Part shown: positions 29,113 through 38,700 of the stretch, piece by piece
How positions within the stretch are numbered: the first letter of the stretch is position 1
How the letters are laid out: each line of letters opens with the position of its first letter
Assembly: GCF_002158865.1 (NCBI RefSeq)
Contig: NZ_CP021455.1
Location: forward strand, 868,001-932,000
Direction of reading: 5' to 3'
DNA: 64,000 bases
DNA from: Comamonas serinivorans
Lineage (GTDB): Bacteria; Pseudomonadota; Gammaproteobacteria; Burkholderiales; Burkholderiaceae_C
Program-made: the position numbers and the translations under genes
The notes under the pieces: generated by a model
Database searches by the model: none
What the model saw: the letters and a program-made list of their open reading frames with translations, nothing else
Told to the model about the DNA's origin: nothing

Positions 29113-29772
29113 GCGCCTTTGCTCCTCCGGCGACAGGGCTGGCGGCCATCCGAAAGGCTATCGTCATTTTATCGGCAGAGGTCGACGCCGCCCAGCGCCA
29201 GGCAGTGCGCCTTTACCCCGAGCCCCGCAAGCGCGTTCGCTCACGCGCGTACCAGTTTCTACAATCGTCCTACAACTCTTGGAGGCAGGATGAAGCGGTT
29301 TTTTCATTTCAGGATGACTCCAGCACCGGACTTCGCCGGACTACGCCACAGCCAGATGAAGACTTCGCGCAGGTCGTGTTCACGCTGTGGGGCGTGTTGG
29401 TCCATCAACGTCAGATACGGTGCAGCGAAGCTCCATTCTTCATCGCTGACGTCCGTCGGGTAGGGCTTGCGGGGCATCGCCGCACTCTACCTGCGGCAAT
29501 TTCTTCATCGATCAAAGTTCATAACACGCTCTAGCCACAACGAACGATTCGTGGCGATCCTGGATCGCCACTGGCCGCAATGGCGCGAGTCACGGGCTGA
29601 GCTTAATGCATTGCCGCTTGGGGTAGGGTAATGTGCAAGAAGAGCCGGCGTAGCGACAAACAAAAATACTGATACGGAGCAGAACGGTGGCCATAATAGC
29701 CCAAGCATTGCACCCGCACACCCAGCTCGAATCCCCTTATTTATGCGGTAGTGATCTCAAATGGGAACTTCT
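29113..29772. other. gene-poor stretch with an IS5-family fragment
   Basis: Apart from the transposase fragment at 29304-29477, I see no convincing gene. A TACAATC-type hexamer near 29261 is promoter-like. The right part, from 29560, is AT-richer. Confidence 0.5.
29304..29477 (-). pseudogene. N-terminal fragment of an IS5-family transposase
   Basis: The 57-residue frame begins MPRKPYPTDVSDEEWSFAAPYLTLM and continues DQHAPQREHDLREVF, the typical start of an IS402/IS1031-type transposase. It then departs from the family and stops at 29304. Everything needed for catalysis is missing. Confidence 0.75.
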
Positions 29773-29940
29773 CTATGATTTTTTCCCAAAGGTAATAGTG
29801 ATGGCGCATGTTAGTACCAGCCATCCAATTGCAAGGCTTGGCCATTTATCGGTCGTCGAGAAGTGAGGGATGGCACCCAGCGTCTCAATCACGAGCAAGA
29901 ATGCGCCGATTGCGAGCGGGAAAAGGCGAATGGGATGCAT
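29773..29940 (-). CDS. small two-helix membrane protein
   Basis: A 55-residue frame, MHPIRLFPLAIGAFLLVIETLGAIPHF, then KWPSLAIGWLVLTCAITITFGKKS: two hydrophobic helices joined by a short loop. It follows the secreted-protein gene on the same strand after 43 bases. Function unknown. Confidence 0.55.
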   Translation of the reverse strand: MHPIRLFPLAIGAFLLVIETLGAIPHFSTTDKWPSLAIGWLVLTCAITITFGKKS

Positions 29941-29983
29941 AGTCAGTCTTTGCTCTAATAAAGTGCTTGTGAAATTGGCTTGG

Positions 29984-30676
29984 TTACCGACATCTGATCC
30001 AGTGTCGTTCGGGTTGGGAAGCGTCCTCTGGCCCCCAGCACCATCCTCGTTGCTGGACTTGCTCGATGACTTTGTCTCGCTGCTCGCAGATGGCCATCGT
30101 GCGGGCTTCGTCTCCTGAACCGCCACGACATCTGCCGTGCAAGAATTCAGCACGATCGATTAAGACTTTGTCTTGGCCTGTGGGAGTCTGACTAGGCGTG
30201 TCTGCCGTGTGGGTAGCTACTGGGAGCTTCCAAATAGGCCCATAGCTGCCAAAGCAGGCATTGCGCAGGGCCTCAAGCTTGCCATTGGGCGAGCGTAGTT
30301 CTCCCCAATGGTTGATCTCGAATGCCACATGTGAATGCACCACCTTCCCATCGCGTCGCATTAACTGGTCATAGATCCAGACGTCATTGCCACGGCTTTT
30401 GACTTTCGTGATGAGCCACATATCATTTCTCTCCAGAGAGGCTAATTTGGCCAGCAGAACATTTTCAAGAGGCAAATAGCGCCCGTCCTTGGCTCGACAA
30501 TCAATGTTGAAATCGAGAACGGTCTGGCGGGAATGAGCGCCAGAGAACTCGAGCCGGTGGCCGTACTTGGTCTGCAGCCGCTTGACGTAACTGGGATCGG
30601 GCCCTTGCCCGGCGGTGGCCGAGCATGTGAGCATCAGCCCACTCACCCACCACATCGATCTCAAGAGAAATTTCAT
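29984..30676 (-). CDS. secreted protein of unknown function
   Basis: A 230-residue protein with a signal peptide (MKFLLRSMWWVSGLMLTCSATAG). The central region (YVKRLQTKYGHRLEFSGAHSRQTVLDF to NHWGELRSPNGKLEAL) is unknown. The C-terminus CRGGSGDEARTMAICEQRDKVIEQVQQRGWCWG is a cysteine-bearing motif I recall from other proteobacterial periplasmic proteins, but without a function. The start at 30676 gives the best signal peptide; the frame is open further upstream. It is divergent from an XRE regulator with a palindrome between them. Confidence 0.65.
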   Translation of the reverse strand: MKFLLRSMWWVSGLMLTCSATAGQGPDPSYVKRLQTKYGHRLEFSGAHSRQTVLDFNIDCRAKDGRYLPLENVLLAKLASLERNDMWLITKVKSRGNDVWIYDQLMRRDGKVVHSHVAFEINHWGELRSPNGKLEALRNACFGSYGPIWKLPVATHTADTPSQTPTGQDKVLIDRAEFLHGRCRGGSGDEARTMAICEQRDKVIEQVQQRGWCWGPEDASQPERHWIRCR

Positions 30677-30711
30677 CCGCTTCACTCCTGTCCTGAAGCG
30701 CAAGTATATGT

Positions 30712-30723
30712 GGACGATCGTCC
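30712..30723. promoter_or_regulatory. perfect 12-bp palindrome, likely XRE operator
   Basis: GGACGATCGTCC is a perfect palindrome in the space between the divergent secreted-protein gene and the XRE regulator, 35 bases before the regulator ATG. A TATATG hexamer adjoins it. It is a natural site for autoregulation. Confidence 0.5.
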
Positions 30724-30758
30724 GTGGTGCAATAGAAGTCATCACCGGACCATGGCGC

Positions 30759-31004
30759 ATGCCAGCGTCCTCTCCGCGTTATGCACACGATCCTTCCCTG
30801 ATCGCACTTGGCCAAGCGATCAGACGCATGCGACTAGCACGGAACATTTCTCAAGAAGAGTTGGCGCATTTAGGGGGCATCGATCGCTCTTACATGAGCA
30901 GTATCGAGCGGGGTCAGCAGAACCCGGGGATCCTGTCCATAGTGAACATTGCCACCGCCCTGCAGTCGAGTACAGAGGATCTCATGCGAGAAGCGGGACT
31001 TTGA
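30759..31004 (+). CDS. XRE-family HTH transcriptional regulator
   Basis: An 81-residue repressor-type protein. The Cro/CI helix-turn-helix covers LGQAIRRMRLARNISQEELAHLGGIDRSYMSSIERGQQNPGILSIVNIATAL (about residues 16-68), with the usual QEELA and YMSSIERG helices. There is no ligand or peptidase domain. It may control itself and the divergent secreted-protein gene. ATG 30759 was chosen; earlier in-frame starts run through the palindrome. Confidence 0.85.
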   Translation: MPASSPRYAHDPSLIALGQAIRRMRLARNISQEELAHLGGIDRSYMSSIERGQQNPGILSIVNIATALQSSTEDLMREAGL

Positions 31005-31349
31005 CCTTACCAAGGAGTGCTGTGTTTGCGTTACTCAACTGCAGTTGAGCTCAAGACTGTCCCCAGAGACTCACCCAAGGTGGGCACGCACGCCGGGCCT
31101 CCAGCGGCTCGGGGCCGTTCACCGTCATCACATAGTGGATCCAGCCTCCCGCGCTGGTACTGCTGGGGGCGGTTCAGCCGCGCGTTGTGCGCGTCAGCCA
31201 GGCGCGCTGCCCGCACCTGGGTAGGCTCCAGCCGGTGACGCAGACATTTGCGGTAGACCAGCAACGCATCCATCTGGCCGGCCAGCTGACCTGCAACCCG
31301 CCACCCGTACCAATGCAATAGAGAATCCGCGCAACCGAGAGGAAGCGCG

Positions 31350-31467
31350 ATGCGCAAGAGCAGATTCACCGACAAGCAGATCATCGGATTTCTCAAGCAG
31401 GCCGAAGGCCCATACCGGTCAAGGAACTGTGCCGGCTGGGCGGCTTCAGCGATGCGACCTTCTATAC
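31350..31467 (+). pseudogene. IS3-family OrfA remnant, frameshifted
   Basis: It starts MRKSRFTDKQIIGFLKQAEG, a standard IS3 OrfA N-terminus. After about 31410 the family match continues in another frame as VKELCRLGGFSDATFY, showing a frameshift. The rest of the element is absent. Confidence 0.75.
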
Positions 31468-31504
31468 GTGAAGGGCATACCTCCCTTGGAACGATAGTAG
31501 GCTA

Positions 31505-31524
31505 TACTGTACAAAAAAACAGCA
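31505..31524. promoter_or_regulatory. LexA (SOS) box before the DUF5131/TcmP operon
   Basis: The core is CTGT-N8-ACAG with an A-rich spacer (CTGTACAAAAAAACAG) inside a TA...CA frame. This fits the LexA consensus shared by beta- and gammaproteobacteria and resembles the E. coli umuDC operator. It ends 30 bases before the DUF5131 ATG, so bound LexA would block transcription. TATACT at 31503-31508 could be the -10 box. Confidence 0.72.
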
Positions 31525-31554
31525 TATCAATGCAATGCATTCAGAAAGCGGGTA

Positions 31555-32418
31555 ATGGGAAAAGATACGCGCATTGAGTGGACGCACCACACCTTCAATC
31601 CATGGTGGGGTTGCGTGCGCGTGTCAGATGCATGTGACCATTGCTATGCCGAGACATGGGCCAAGCGCTTGGGCGTAGATGTCTGGGGCGCGAAGTCCGA
31701 GCGGCGTTTCTTTGGCGATGCTCACTGGAAGGAGCCCCTGAAGTGGGATCGAGAGGCGAAGGAGAGCAAGACTAGGCGGCGCGTGTTTTGTGCGTCCATG
31801 GCGGACGTCTTCGAGAACCGAAAGGATCTGCTACCGCATCGTCATCGCCTGTTGGAACTCATCGCTGCCACGCCCAACCTGGATTGGTTGCTGCTGACCA
31901 AGCGAATTCATCTCGTGCGCAAGCAATTGCCAAAGGGCTACGAATTGCCCGGCAACGTGTGGCTCGGTGCCACTGTTGAAAACCAGGATGCCGCCAGCAA
32001 ACGGTTGAAGTACCTTCTGGAGTTCGAAACGCCGGCTGTCCGGTTCTTGTCGTGCGAGCCCCTGTTGGGGCCTCTGGATCTAAGGCCTTGGTTGAAGACG
32101 AGCAAAGCAGGTACGCGTGTGGACTGGGTGATTGCTGGTGGAGAATCTGGGCCTGGTGCACGCCCTATGGATCCGCAGTGGCCAGAGGACCTACGCAAGC
32201 AATGCAATGCCGCCGGCGTCGCGTTTCATTTCAAGCAGTGGGGCCACTGGGCTCCCTTGGAGCAGGCGGCTGATGTCGTGAACGGCCGTACGCCGATACA
32301 CGTCGTCCGACGTGATGGCACGGAGGTCAAACTGGCTGCAGTTGGAAAGGGTAAAGCTGGTCGCTCCTTGGGTGGCCGACATTGGGATCAGTTTCCGAAT
32401 ACGGGAATTGGGGCGTAG
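31555..32418 (+). CDS. DUF5131 (phage Gp37/Gp68) family protein, three-Cys-motif protein
   Basis: A 287-residue protein starting MGKDTRIEWTHHTFNPWWGC. The three cysteines C20-x6-C27-x2-C30 (WWGCVRVSDACDHCYAETW) are the family hallmark and suggest a bound metal or Fe-S cluster; relation to radical-SAM enzymes is often suspected but not proven. FCASMADVFE, DWLLLTKR, GATVEN and the late GGESGPGARPMDPQW are other conserved blocks. The protein is encoded just before two TcmP-like genes, and the TcmP family takes its name from that pairing. The LexA box upstream suggests expression after DNA damage. Confidence 0.85.
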   Translation: MGKDTRIEWTHHTFNPWWGCVRVSDACDHCYAETWAKRLGVDVWGAKSERRFFGDAHWKEPLKWDREAKESKTRRRVFCASMADVFENRKDLLPHRHRLLELIAATPNLDWLLLTKRIHLVRKQLPKGYELPGNVWLGATVENQDAASKRLKYLLEFETPAVRFLSCEPLLGPLDLRPWLKTSKAGTRVDWVIAGGESGPGARPMDPQWPEDLRKQCNAAGVAFHFKQWGHWAPLEQAADVVNGRTPIHVVRRDGTEVKLAAVGKGKAGRSLGGRHWDQFPNTGIGA

Positions 32419-32454
32419 CGTCGATCGACTTCAGGACCGCAGAAAGGCTTGCGC

Positions 32455-33738
32455 TTGGCAGAGAGTCACTACGATTGGAGGAACGGGCCGGCAGAGATCG
32501 ATCCGCACAGTGTGACGAAGCATGAGGTGCTGGTTGGCTACCTGATTCGGTACTTCGAGCAGCGCACGCTCAATGCGCGGGGACGAGAACGGCTGCGTAT
32601 CACGCTGGTCGACGGATTCTGCGGCGGCGGGCTCTACACGCTCAAAGGGCGAGGCACGGAAGTCCTCGGATCTCCGCTTCGCATGCTGGATGCAGTTAAG
32701 GAGGCCAGTGTCCGAGTCAACGCTCAGAGGACCAAACCCATTGAGCTGGATGTACAGTACATCTTCATCGACAAGGATGTCCGCGCGTTATCGCACCTGA
32801 AGCAGGTGTTGCACGATAGAGGATACGGTGCGCAGATCGGCCAGTCGATCCACGTCATTCACGACGACTTTGCCTCGGCATCGCCGACGGTATTTCGGTT
32901 GATCAAGGCTCACACGCCCCTTGTCCATACGGCGCTGTTCTTCCTGGACCAGTATGGCTACAGCGAAGTGCCGGCACCTCTGATTCAGCGGATATTTGCC
33001 GAGTCGCCGAAGAGTGAAGTGGTCCTGACCTTCCACGTCTCGGCATTCGCTACCTACACCAATGATGAGTTCACAGACAAGGTTTCCAGCAAGCTGGCCA
33101 TCGACATTCGCTCGGCGTTGGGGGGACGAACGATCGAGCAAATCAAGGAAGAGGACTCGGCGGATTGGCGACGCTTCATTCAGGCCGCGCTGTACCAAGC
33201 GTTGGTGAAAGACTGCGGAGCGGAGTACTTTACGCCCTTCTTCATTCGTGGGGAAGGAAGTGGTCATGGCGAGTACTGGCTTGTGCATCTTTCAAGGCAC
33301 CCGCGGGCACAGGATGTGATGAAGCAGGTGCATTGGGAGCGCCAGAACCACTCCATCCACTATGGCGGCGCAGGCCTTGACATGCTTGCGACCCACATGA
33401 TGGGTTTCCGTCAGGAGTTCGAGGGGGGATTCGTATTCGACGATGCAGCACAGGACCTGTCCGCCGATGTGTTGCCTCAGCATTTGGCGAAGAACATTTT
33501 CAAACGGACGCAGCCTGTGCAGCTCGGCGAGCTCTATGCCTCGACCTGTAACACGTCACCGGGCACGTCGCTCATGTACAAGGATGCGCTTCAAAGGTTG
33601 TCTGGCGAGAAAGACATTGTCATTCGGTCCGAGGACGGAACGGTCCGACGGCTGGCACGGTACATGCGGGATACGGACTGGGTCGAACGAAACCGGCAGG
33701 GTTCCCTGTTTGTCGTTTCGCAAAGGGGTGATTTGTGA
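32455..33738 (+). CDS. tcmP: three-Cys-motif partner protein TcmP (first copy)
   Basis: About 427 residues. The N-terminal YDWRNGPAEIDPHSVTKHEVL and the glycine-rich ITLVDGFCGGGLY resemble motif I of SAM-binding methyltransferases; ALFFLDQYGYSEVP may be the acidic active-site strand. The C-terminal third includes a segment that could bind DNA (HWERQNHSIHYGGAGLDML). TTG 32455 is chosen because AAGG lies 7 bases upstream; TTG 32449 is also possible and there is no in-frame ATG near. It starts 36 bases after DUF5131 and ends in a GTGA overlap with the next gene. Biochemical role unknown. Confidence 0.8.
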   Translation: MAESHYDWRNGPAEIDPHSVTKHEVLVGYLIRYFEQRTLNARGRERLRITLVDGFCGGGLYTLKGRGTEVLGSPLRMLDAVKEASVRVNAQRTKPIELDVQYIFIDKDVRALSHLKQVLHDRGYGAQIGQSIHVIHDDFASASPTVFRLIKAHTPLVHTALFFLDQYGYSEVPAPLIQRIFAESPKSEVVLTFHVSAFATYTNDEFTDKVSSKLAIDIRSALGGRTIEQIKEEDSADWRRFIQAALYQALVKDCGAEYFTPFFIRGEGSGHGEYWLVHLSRHPRAQDVMKQVHWERQNHSIHYGGAGLDMLATHMMGFRQEFEGGFVFDDAAQDLSADVLPQHLAKNIFKRTQPVQLGELYASTCNTSPGTSLMYKDALQRLSGEKDIVIRSEDGTVRRLARYMRDTDWVERNRQGSLFVVSQRGDL

Positions 33739-34580
33739 GTTTTTCTCTCGCGGGCAGCGATGACCTTTTGCCACATCTGCCGGTGGAATTGGGGCGAGCC
33801 GGGCAGGGGGTTGGCCGGTGGGTGCCAGAGATGAAGCACACTTTTCTGGCCAAGTACGTGGAAGGCACGAGGAGGGCGAGAGAGAAGTTTAAGCAGCGCG
33901 TCTACGTCGATCTGTTCTGTGGTCCCGGACGCATTCAGGTCAAGGGTGAAACGACGACCCGCCCTGGTGGCGCGCAAATCGCATGGCAGCATTCGCTTCG
34001 GGACAATGTGGCATGGACGTCGTGTTTCGTCGGTGATCTGGACATGGCACGGGCATTGGCCTGCGCGGAGCGACTGCAGGCGATGGGGGCGCCGGCCACG
34101 GCTCTGCCGGGCGCTGCCGAGTCCACAGTGGATCAAGTGCTTCCCATGATTCCTAAAGGCGCCCTGTGTCTGGCGTATCTTGACCCCTACAACCTTCAGT
34201 ACCTGTCGTTCAGCGTCATCGAGAAGCTGGCGCGGTTGAAGTTTGTTGATTTCGCGGTCCACTTCAGCACCATGGATCTGCGGCGCAATGTGCTGATGGA
34301 ATACAACCCGGAGCGTGCTCGCTTTGATGCAGCAGCGCCTGGCTGGCGTGACCATGTCGACCCGGTGGCATTTGTGCGCGGTGACGCGGATGAAGCGTTC
34401 TTTGACTACTGGTGTGGGCTGGTGCGCGGCCTTGGGTTTTCGATCAGTCGGCGCATGCCACTGGTGCGCGACGAAGGAAATAGACCACTGTACCACTTGG
34501 TGTTTTTCAGCCGTCATGAACTGCCCAATAGGATATGGGGCGACGTGGCTCAAGGTCCGAATCGTGAGTTCGACTTCTAG
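33735..34580 (+). CDS. TcmP-like protein (second copy)
   Basis: A 281-residue relative of the preceding protein. It has PEMKHTFLAKYVEG, a clear motif-I-like VYVDLFCGPGRIQV and AYLDPYNLQYLSFSVIEKLA in place of the methyltransferase motif IV. It starts with GTG overlapping the preceding stop by four bases, so the two are translationally coupled. Two different TcmP-type proteins in one operon suggest a heteromeric complex with the DUF5131 protein. Function unknown. Confidence 0.75.
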   Translation: MSFSLAGSDDLLPHLPVELGRAGQGVGRWVPEMKHTFLAKYVEGTRRAREKFKQRVYVDLFCGPGRIQVKGETTTRPGGAQIAWQHSLRDNVAWTSCFVGDLDMARALACAERLQAMGAPATALPGAAESTVDQVLPMIPKGALCLAYLDPYNLQYLSFSVIEKLARLKFVDFAVHFSTMDLRRNVLMEYNPERARFDAAAPGWRDHVDPVAFVRGDADEAFFDYWCGLVRGLGFSISRRMPLVRDEGNRPLYHLVFFSRHELPNRIWGDVAQGPNREFDF

Positions 34581-34868
34581 GTAAAAGGCGGCACTCCCCA
34601 ATACCTCCCTGTAAAGCGCGGTGACCATAAGAATGCAGATCGACATTATCAGCAGTGCCGGCATCTATGCCTCGGAGAAAGCGGCGCTGGGGCGTATTCA
34701 GCAGACGACCTACTGGGATCGCGAGAGCGACCTGGCTCTGCTGACCCATTGAGCTCAAGGAGTAGCGGCGCAAGATCGAGCCGATGCCAGATCAGTTCGA
34801 TGAGCACTGATCTGTGCTCAATGAGCGGGAGCATACCTGTACGCTCGACAATCCGATTCTGATCTGTT
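34581..34868. other. intergenic region with a 39-codon frame of unclear status
   Basis: A short frame at 34633-34752 (MQIDIISSAGIYASEKAALG) has no ribosome site or known relatives and may be a relic. I see nothing else here. The convergent tonB-like gene ends at 34869. Confidence 0.4.
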
Positions 34869-35573
34869 CTATCCTAAGCTAAATCGAATCGGAATCAGTA
34901 CCCATCGAGGCCCCGGCTCAAATCGCCAAGTCCTTACAGACTGAAGCGCTGCTTCGTCCAATCGAGTAAATCCACTTGAGCGCTGCAGCACAATGGCTTC
35001 AACAGAGCCGTCCTCTCGCGTGAGAACGCGCGCCACGACTCGGCCCACTTCACCCAAGGACACGCTATCGGATGGGTAGACCGGCGCGGGATTGCCCAAG
35101 TAGCCGGCCCCTCCTGTGGGTGTCACCGTCACTTCAGCCAGTTGCGAGTCTGTGTTGTTGGATGCCAAGGACTCGCTTGGAGCTGCAGGCCTTTCTTGGA
35201 CAAGGGCCTTGCGCATCTTTGGCGGGGTCGATGTGGTTTCCACAGCTGGTGCAGTAGCGGTCAACGCCGCGTCGGCGGTCGCCAGTGAGCGCCAAGGTTT
35301 GATGGATGACGCCGCTGTCGTTGGATTGGGCTGTTGGTGTGCCTGTACAACAGGTGCATTTGCTTGATTACCTGACGCTTGAAAAGACACAAAAGTCACC
35401 ACCATGGGTGGCCGTTCGATCGAACGAAATGCAGGCGGGCGCGCTAATTTATCCACATAAAGTATTAATAAAAGGTGTGCCGTGACCACTAAGAGGACGA
35501 CTAAAGCCTTTAGTCGCCATAGTGGAAATCCCTCAAGCAGTTGCTGTACCGCCAAGACTTTTAATCTTCTCAT
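34869..35573 (-). CDS. TonB-family energy transducer
   Basis: A 234-residue protein with an N-terminal transmembrane helix (LWRLKALVVLLVVTAHLLLILYVDKL), a Pro/Ala/Thr-rich periplasmic linker and a C-terminal TonB domain (NPAPVYPSDSVSLGEVGRVVARVLTREDGSVEAIVLQRSSGF to RTWRFEP). TonB proteins link the proton motive force to outer-membrane transporters or, in some cases, to surface machines. No TonB-dependent receptor, ExbB or ExbD is encoded nearby. It is divergent from the surface operon, 162 bases away, so it may serve that system. Confidence 0.85.
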   Translation of the reverse strand: MRRLKVLAVQQLLEGFPLWRLKALVVLLVVTAHLLLILYVDKLARPPAFRSIERPPMVVTFVSFQASGNQANAPVVQAHQQPNPTTAASSIKPWRSLATADAALTATAPAVETTSTPPKMRKALVQERPAAPSESLASNNTDSQLAEVTVTPTGGAGYLGNPAPVYPSDSVSLGEVGRVVARVLTREDGSVEAIVLQRSSGFTRLDEAALQSVRTWRFEPGPRWVLIPIRFSLG

Positions 35574-35735
35574 GCATGCTCCTTGAGCGGTCAGGTAGCT
35601 TTGATGAGCAACATCGGGCTCGAAAGTTCCACTGCAAGTCGTGAGCATCTGCTAGGATGCATCAAGCGTATCAATCAGAAATATTCTGTAAGAACCAGGT
35701 GTTCACTATAGCGTGGTCGTTTGAGGGGGAGACAT

Positions 35736-38700
35736 ATGCGCCGAAGAGGGGGAAATGGGACATCCGCGCCATTGCCGTGGATGCCGCGATCGATGCTGGC
35801 GTTTTTGTGGCTGATGTTGCTCTCGCTGGTCATGCCGGTCGACCCTCTACACGCACAGGAGGCAGAGTGTGCGGAGGTCAAAATCGTCATCGAGCAAAAG
35901 CTCTCCCTCGAGCGACAGGCCTTCGATGCCCACATGGTCATTCGCAATGGACTGGATGGGGCCTTAACCAACGTCAGCGTTGAGCTTTTCTTTCAAGACC
36001 AAGACCAGGCATCTGTGCAAGCGACGACAGATCCCCAGGGCGTTGGTGCCACGTTTTTCTACCGAACAGACACGATCACGGGCTTGAACAGCCTGCAAGG
36101 TGGCAGCTTGGCCGCCAAGGAGACTGCGGACATCCGCTGGCTGATCATTCCCTCGCAAGGTGCGGGCGGTGACACCGCAAGCGGCCGCATGTACTACATC
36201 GGAGCCAAAGTCACCTACACCTTGAACGGCGAGACCACCACCGTTGATGTCACCCCAGATTACGTGGTTGTGCGCCCACAGCCCCAGCTTGTCCTGGACT
36301 ACTTCTTGCCTACCGACGTCAACGCCGACGACCCATTTACGGCAGAAACCGAGCCCAGCGAGCCCTTCACCTTGGGGGTGCGCATCTCCAACGTGGGCAT
36401 GGGCACATCCAGCAGCACCACCATCGAATCGGCTCAACCTAAGATTGTCGAAAATCGGCAAGGCTTATTAATAGACTTCAAGATACTAAGCGGTTTCGTT
36501 GGTAACGAAATGCTTGGCAAAACCTTGCTGCTCAACTTTGGTGATATTCCGGGTCAACAAGCAAAAATGGGCAGATGGCTCATGGAAACCACACTGTCTG
36601 GCCGCTTTGTGGAATTCAATGCCAATTACTCACATGCCGATTCATTGGGTGGCGCGGTCACTTCTTTGATCAAAGAAGTGCGTACTCACAAACTCGTTCA
36701 CGACGTGCTGGTGGACTATCCGGGGCACGACGACGTCTATGACTTCCTGGCCGAGTACGGCAGTGGGTACATGGTCTACGACTCGGCAGGCGGCAGCATT
36801 GAAGCCATCGACCGATCAGCCCAAGCCAGTTTGAATGCCATCAATGCAAACAGCATGCGCATGAGCTTTCCGGCCACGCAGGGGCTGGTGCATGTCAAGC
36901 TGATCGACCCGAACCGAGGTGTAAAAACCATCGCACGCGTCGTGCGCAGCGACGGCAAGGTCTTGCCGTCGCAAAACTACTGGTTGTCCAAGACCCGTAA
37001 CCAGGACCTCAGCTGGTCCTACTACGTCCACATTTTTGACAGCAATCCGACGGGCGACTACGTCCTTGAATTCTCAGCCAGCTCGGGCGCCAGTCTGGCA
37101 GGCCTGTCTTACCTCGACGCCAACGGCAACGGCATTCGAGATGCGGGAGAAGCAGCCGATGGCAACACCAAGATCACCCTCAAGGGTGTGGAAGACGGTG
37201 GCAAGAGCGTGCTGCGTGATGGCTACACCGACGTCAACTGCGCCTTCAGTTTCACGGGGCTGAACGCCGGGCGCTACCAACTCACGGCGGACGTGCGCGC
37301 AGGCTGGATCGATGGTGTGTGGCAGGCCGGCTCCGCAGGAGGCAAGGCCACGCCCGGCCTGATCACCGACATCGTGCTCACGGGGGGCATGAACAGCCAG
37401 GGCTACCTTCTGGCCAAGCGACGCCCGGATCCCAGCACCAACACGGATCAAGCTGACCTTTCCATCGCCATCACGGCCGACCGGGCACAGTTGCGTGCCG
37501 GCGAAACGGCCAGCGTCACCGTGATTGTGCGCAACGCTGGTGAAGCCACCGCGAAAGCCGTCATGGCTCAGGTTGCGGTGCCTGCGGGCCTCACCTTGGT
37601 CAATGCGAGCACCAGCACGGGCAGCCACGGCGCAGGCGTCTGGACCTTGGGTGACATGAACAAGGGCCAAATGGCCACGCTGCAAATCAGCGTCAAAGCC
37701 GATGCTGTATCGGGCAATCAAGACAAGGGCATCTCCTGGCCTGTTTCTGTGAGCGGCACCACCACCGATCCACAAAGCGGTAACAACAGCGCCATGCTCG
37801 GCCTCACAGTGCTCTCTGACAACACGTCCGAGCTGGAACTCGAACAAACCCTGCCGGCACAAGCACGCGTGCTCATGTTGGTGAGCTGCCCGAGCGCGGC
37901 GATGGTCGATGTTGACGCCTGTGAAACTGAGGCGGTGAGCCAGGCTCAGAACCACATTGCCCCGCGGGTGACCGCCTTCGTGGCGGTGCAAACCTTCGGC
38001 CAGTGGCAGCAAGCCCTGCGCAGCGGGGAACACAACGTCTTGTGGCTGCATGGGGGTGCAAGCAAGCTCGATGCCCAAGCTTTGGCAGAACTCAAGGCTG
38101 CAATCCGTCGCGGCGCCTCGCTGGTGGTGGATGGTGACATTGGCGCTCAAACCGATGCAGGTTTGCTCAAACTGGCCGATGCCATGGGCGGCCAACACGC
38201 CTTGCCAGCGGTGGGTCAAAACCAGGCCGCGCGCTTCGTCAACGAACCGGAGGCCCAGGCCACGCAAGGTCCAGCCTATGGCTTGAGCGACCTCGCTTCA
38301 GGCACACAAACCCTGGCCAGCTGGAACTCTGGTGCGGCTGCGATCACGCGCGCCAACTTCGGACAAGGCAAATCCTGGAGCCTGGGCTTTGACCTGTTGG
38401 CCACTTTGCAGCACAGCGCAGGTGTCAGCCAGATCTTCTGGGCTGATCATGCCAGCCAGCAGATCACGGCCATCACGCCCGTCGTCAACCCATCGCAAGT
38501 ACTCGCGGGCACCAAAGTGGCGGTGCAGACCGTGGTGCGCAACAATGCCGCGACTGGCTCGGACAAAGACGTCACCCTCAAGCTGAGCTGGCCGTCCGGC
38601 ACCTCGGCCGATGATGTGCAGCCTGCAGCCACACAAACCACTGCGCAGGATGTCAACTGGGCTTGGAGACTGGCCGGTGGTTCAGCGCAGACGACCCAGG

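Larger units (their letters stand above)
31005..31554. other. degenerate region upstream of the DUF5131 operon
   Basis: This 550-base stretch holds an IS3 OrfA remnant (31350-31467) and the LexA box (31505-31524). The part at 31020-31345 has an open minus-strand reading (around LAGQMDALLVYRKCLRHRLEP) that looks protein-like but that I cannot assign; it is probably another mobile-element relic. Confidence 0.5.

Noticed and set aside
31031..31396. 121-codon minus-strand frame upstream of the DUF5131 operon
   Set aside because: Partly opposite the IS3 OrfA remnant and not assignable; probably relic sequence.
34633..34752. 39-codon frame after the TcmP genes
   Set aside because: No ribosome site, family or strong codon signal.
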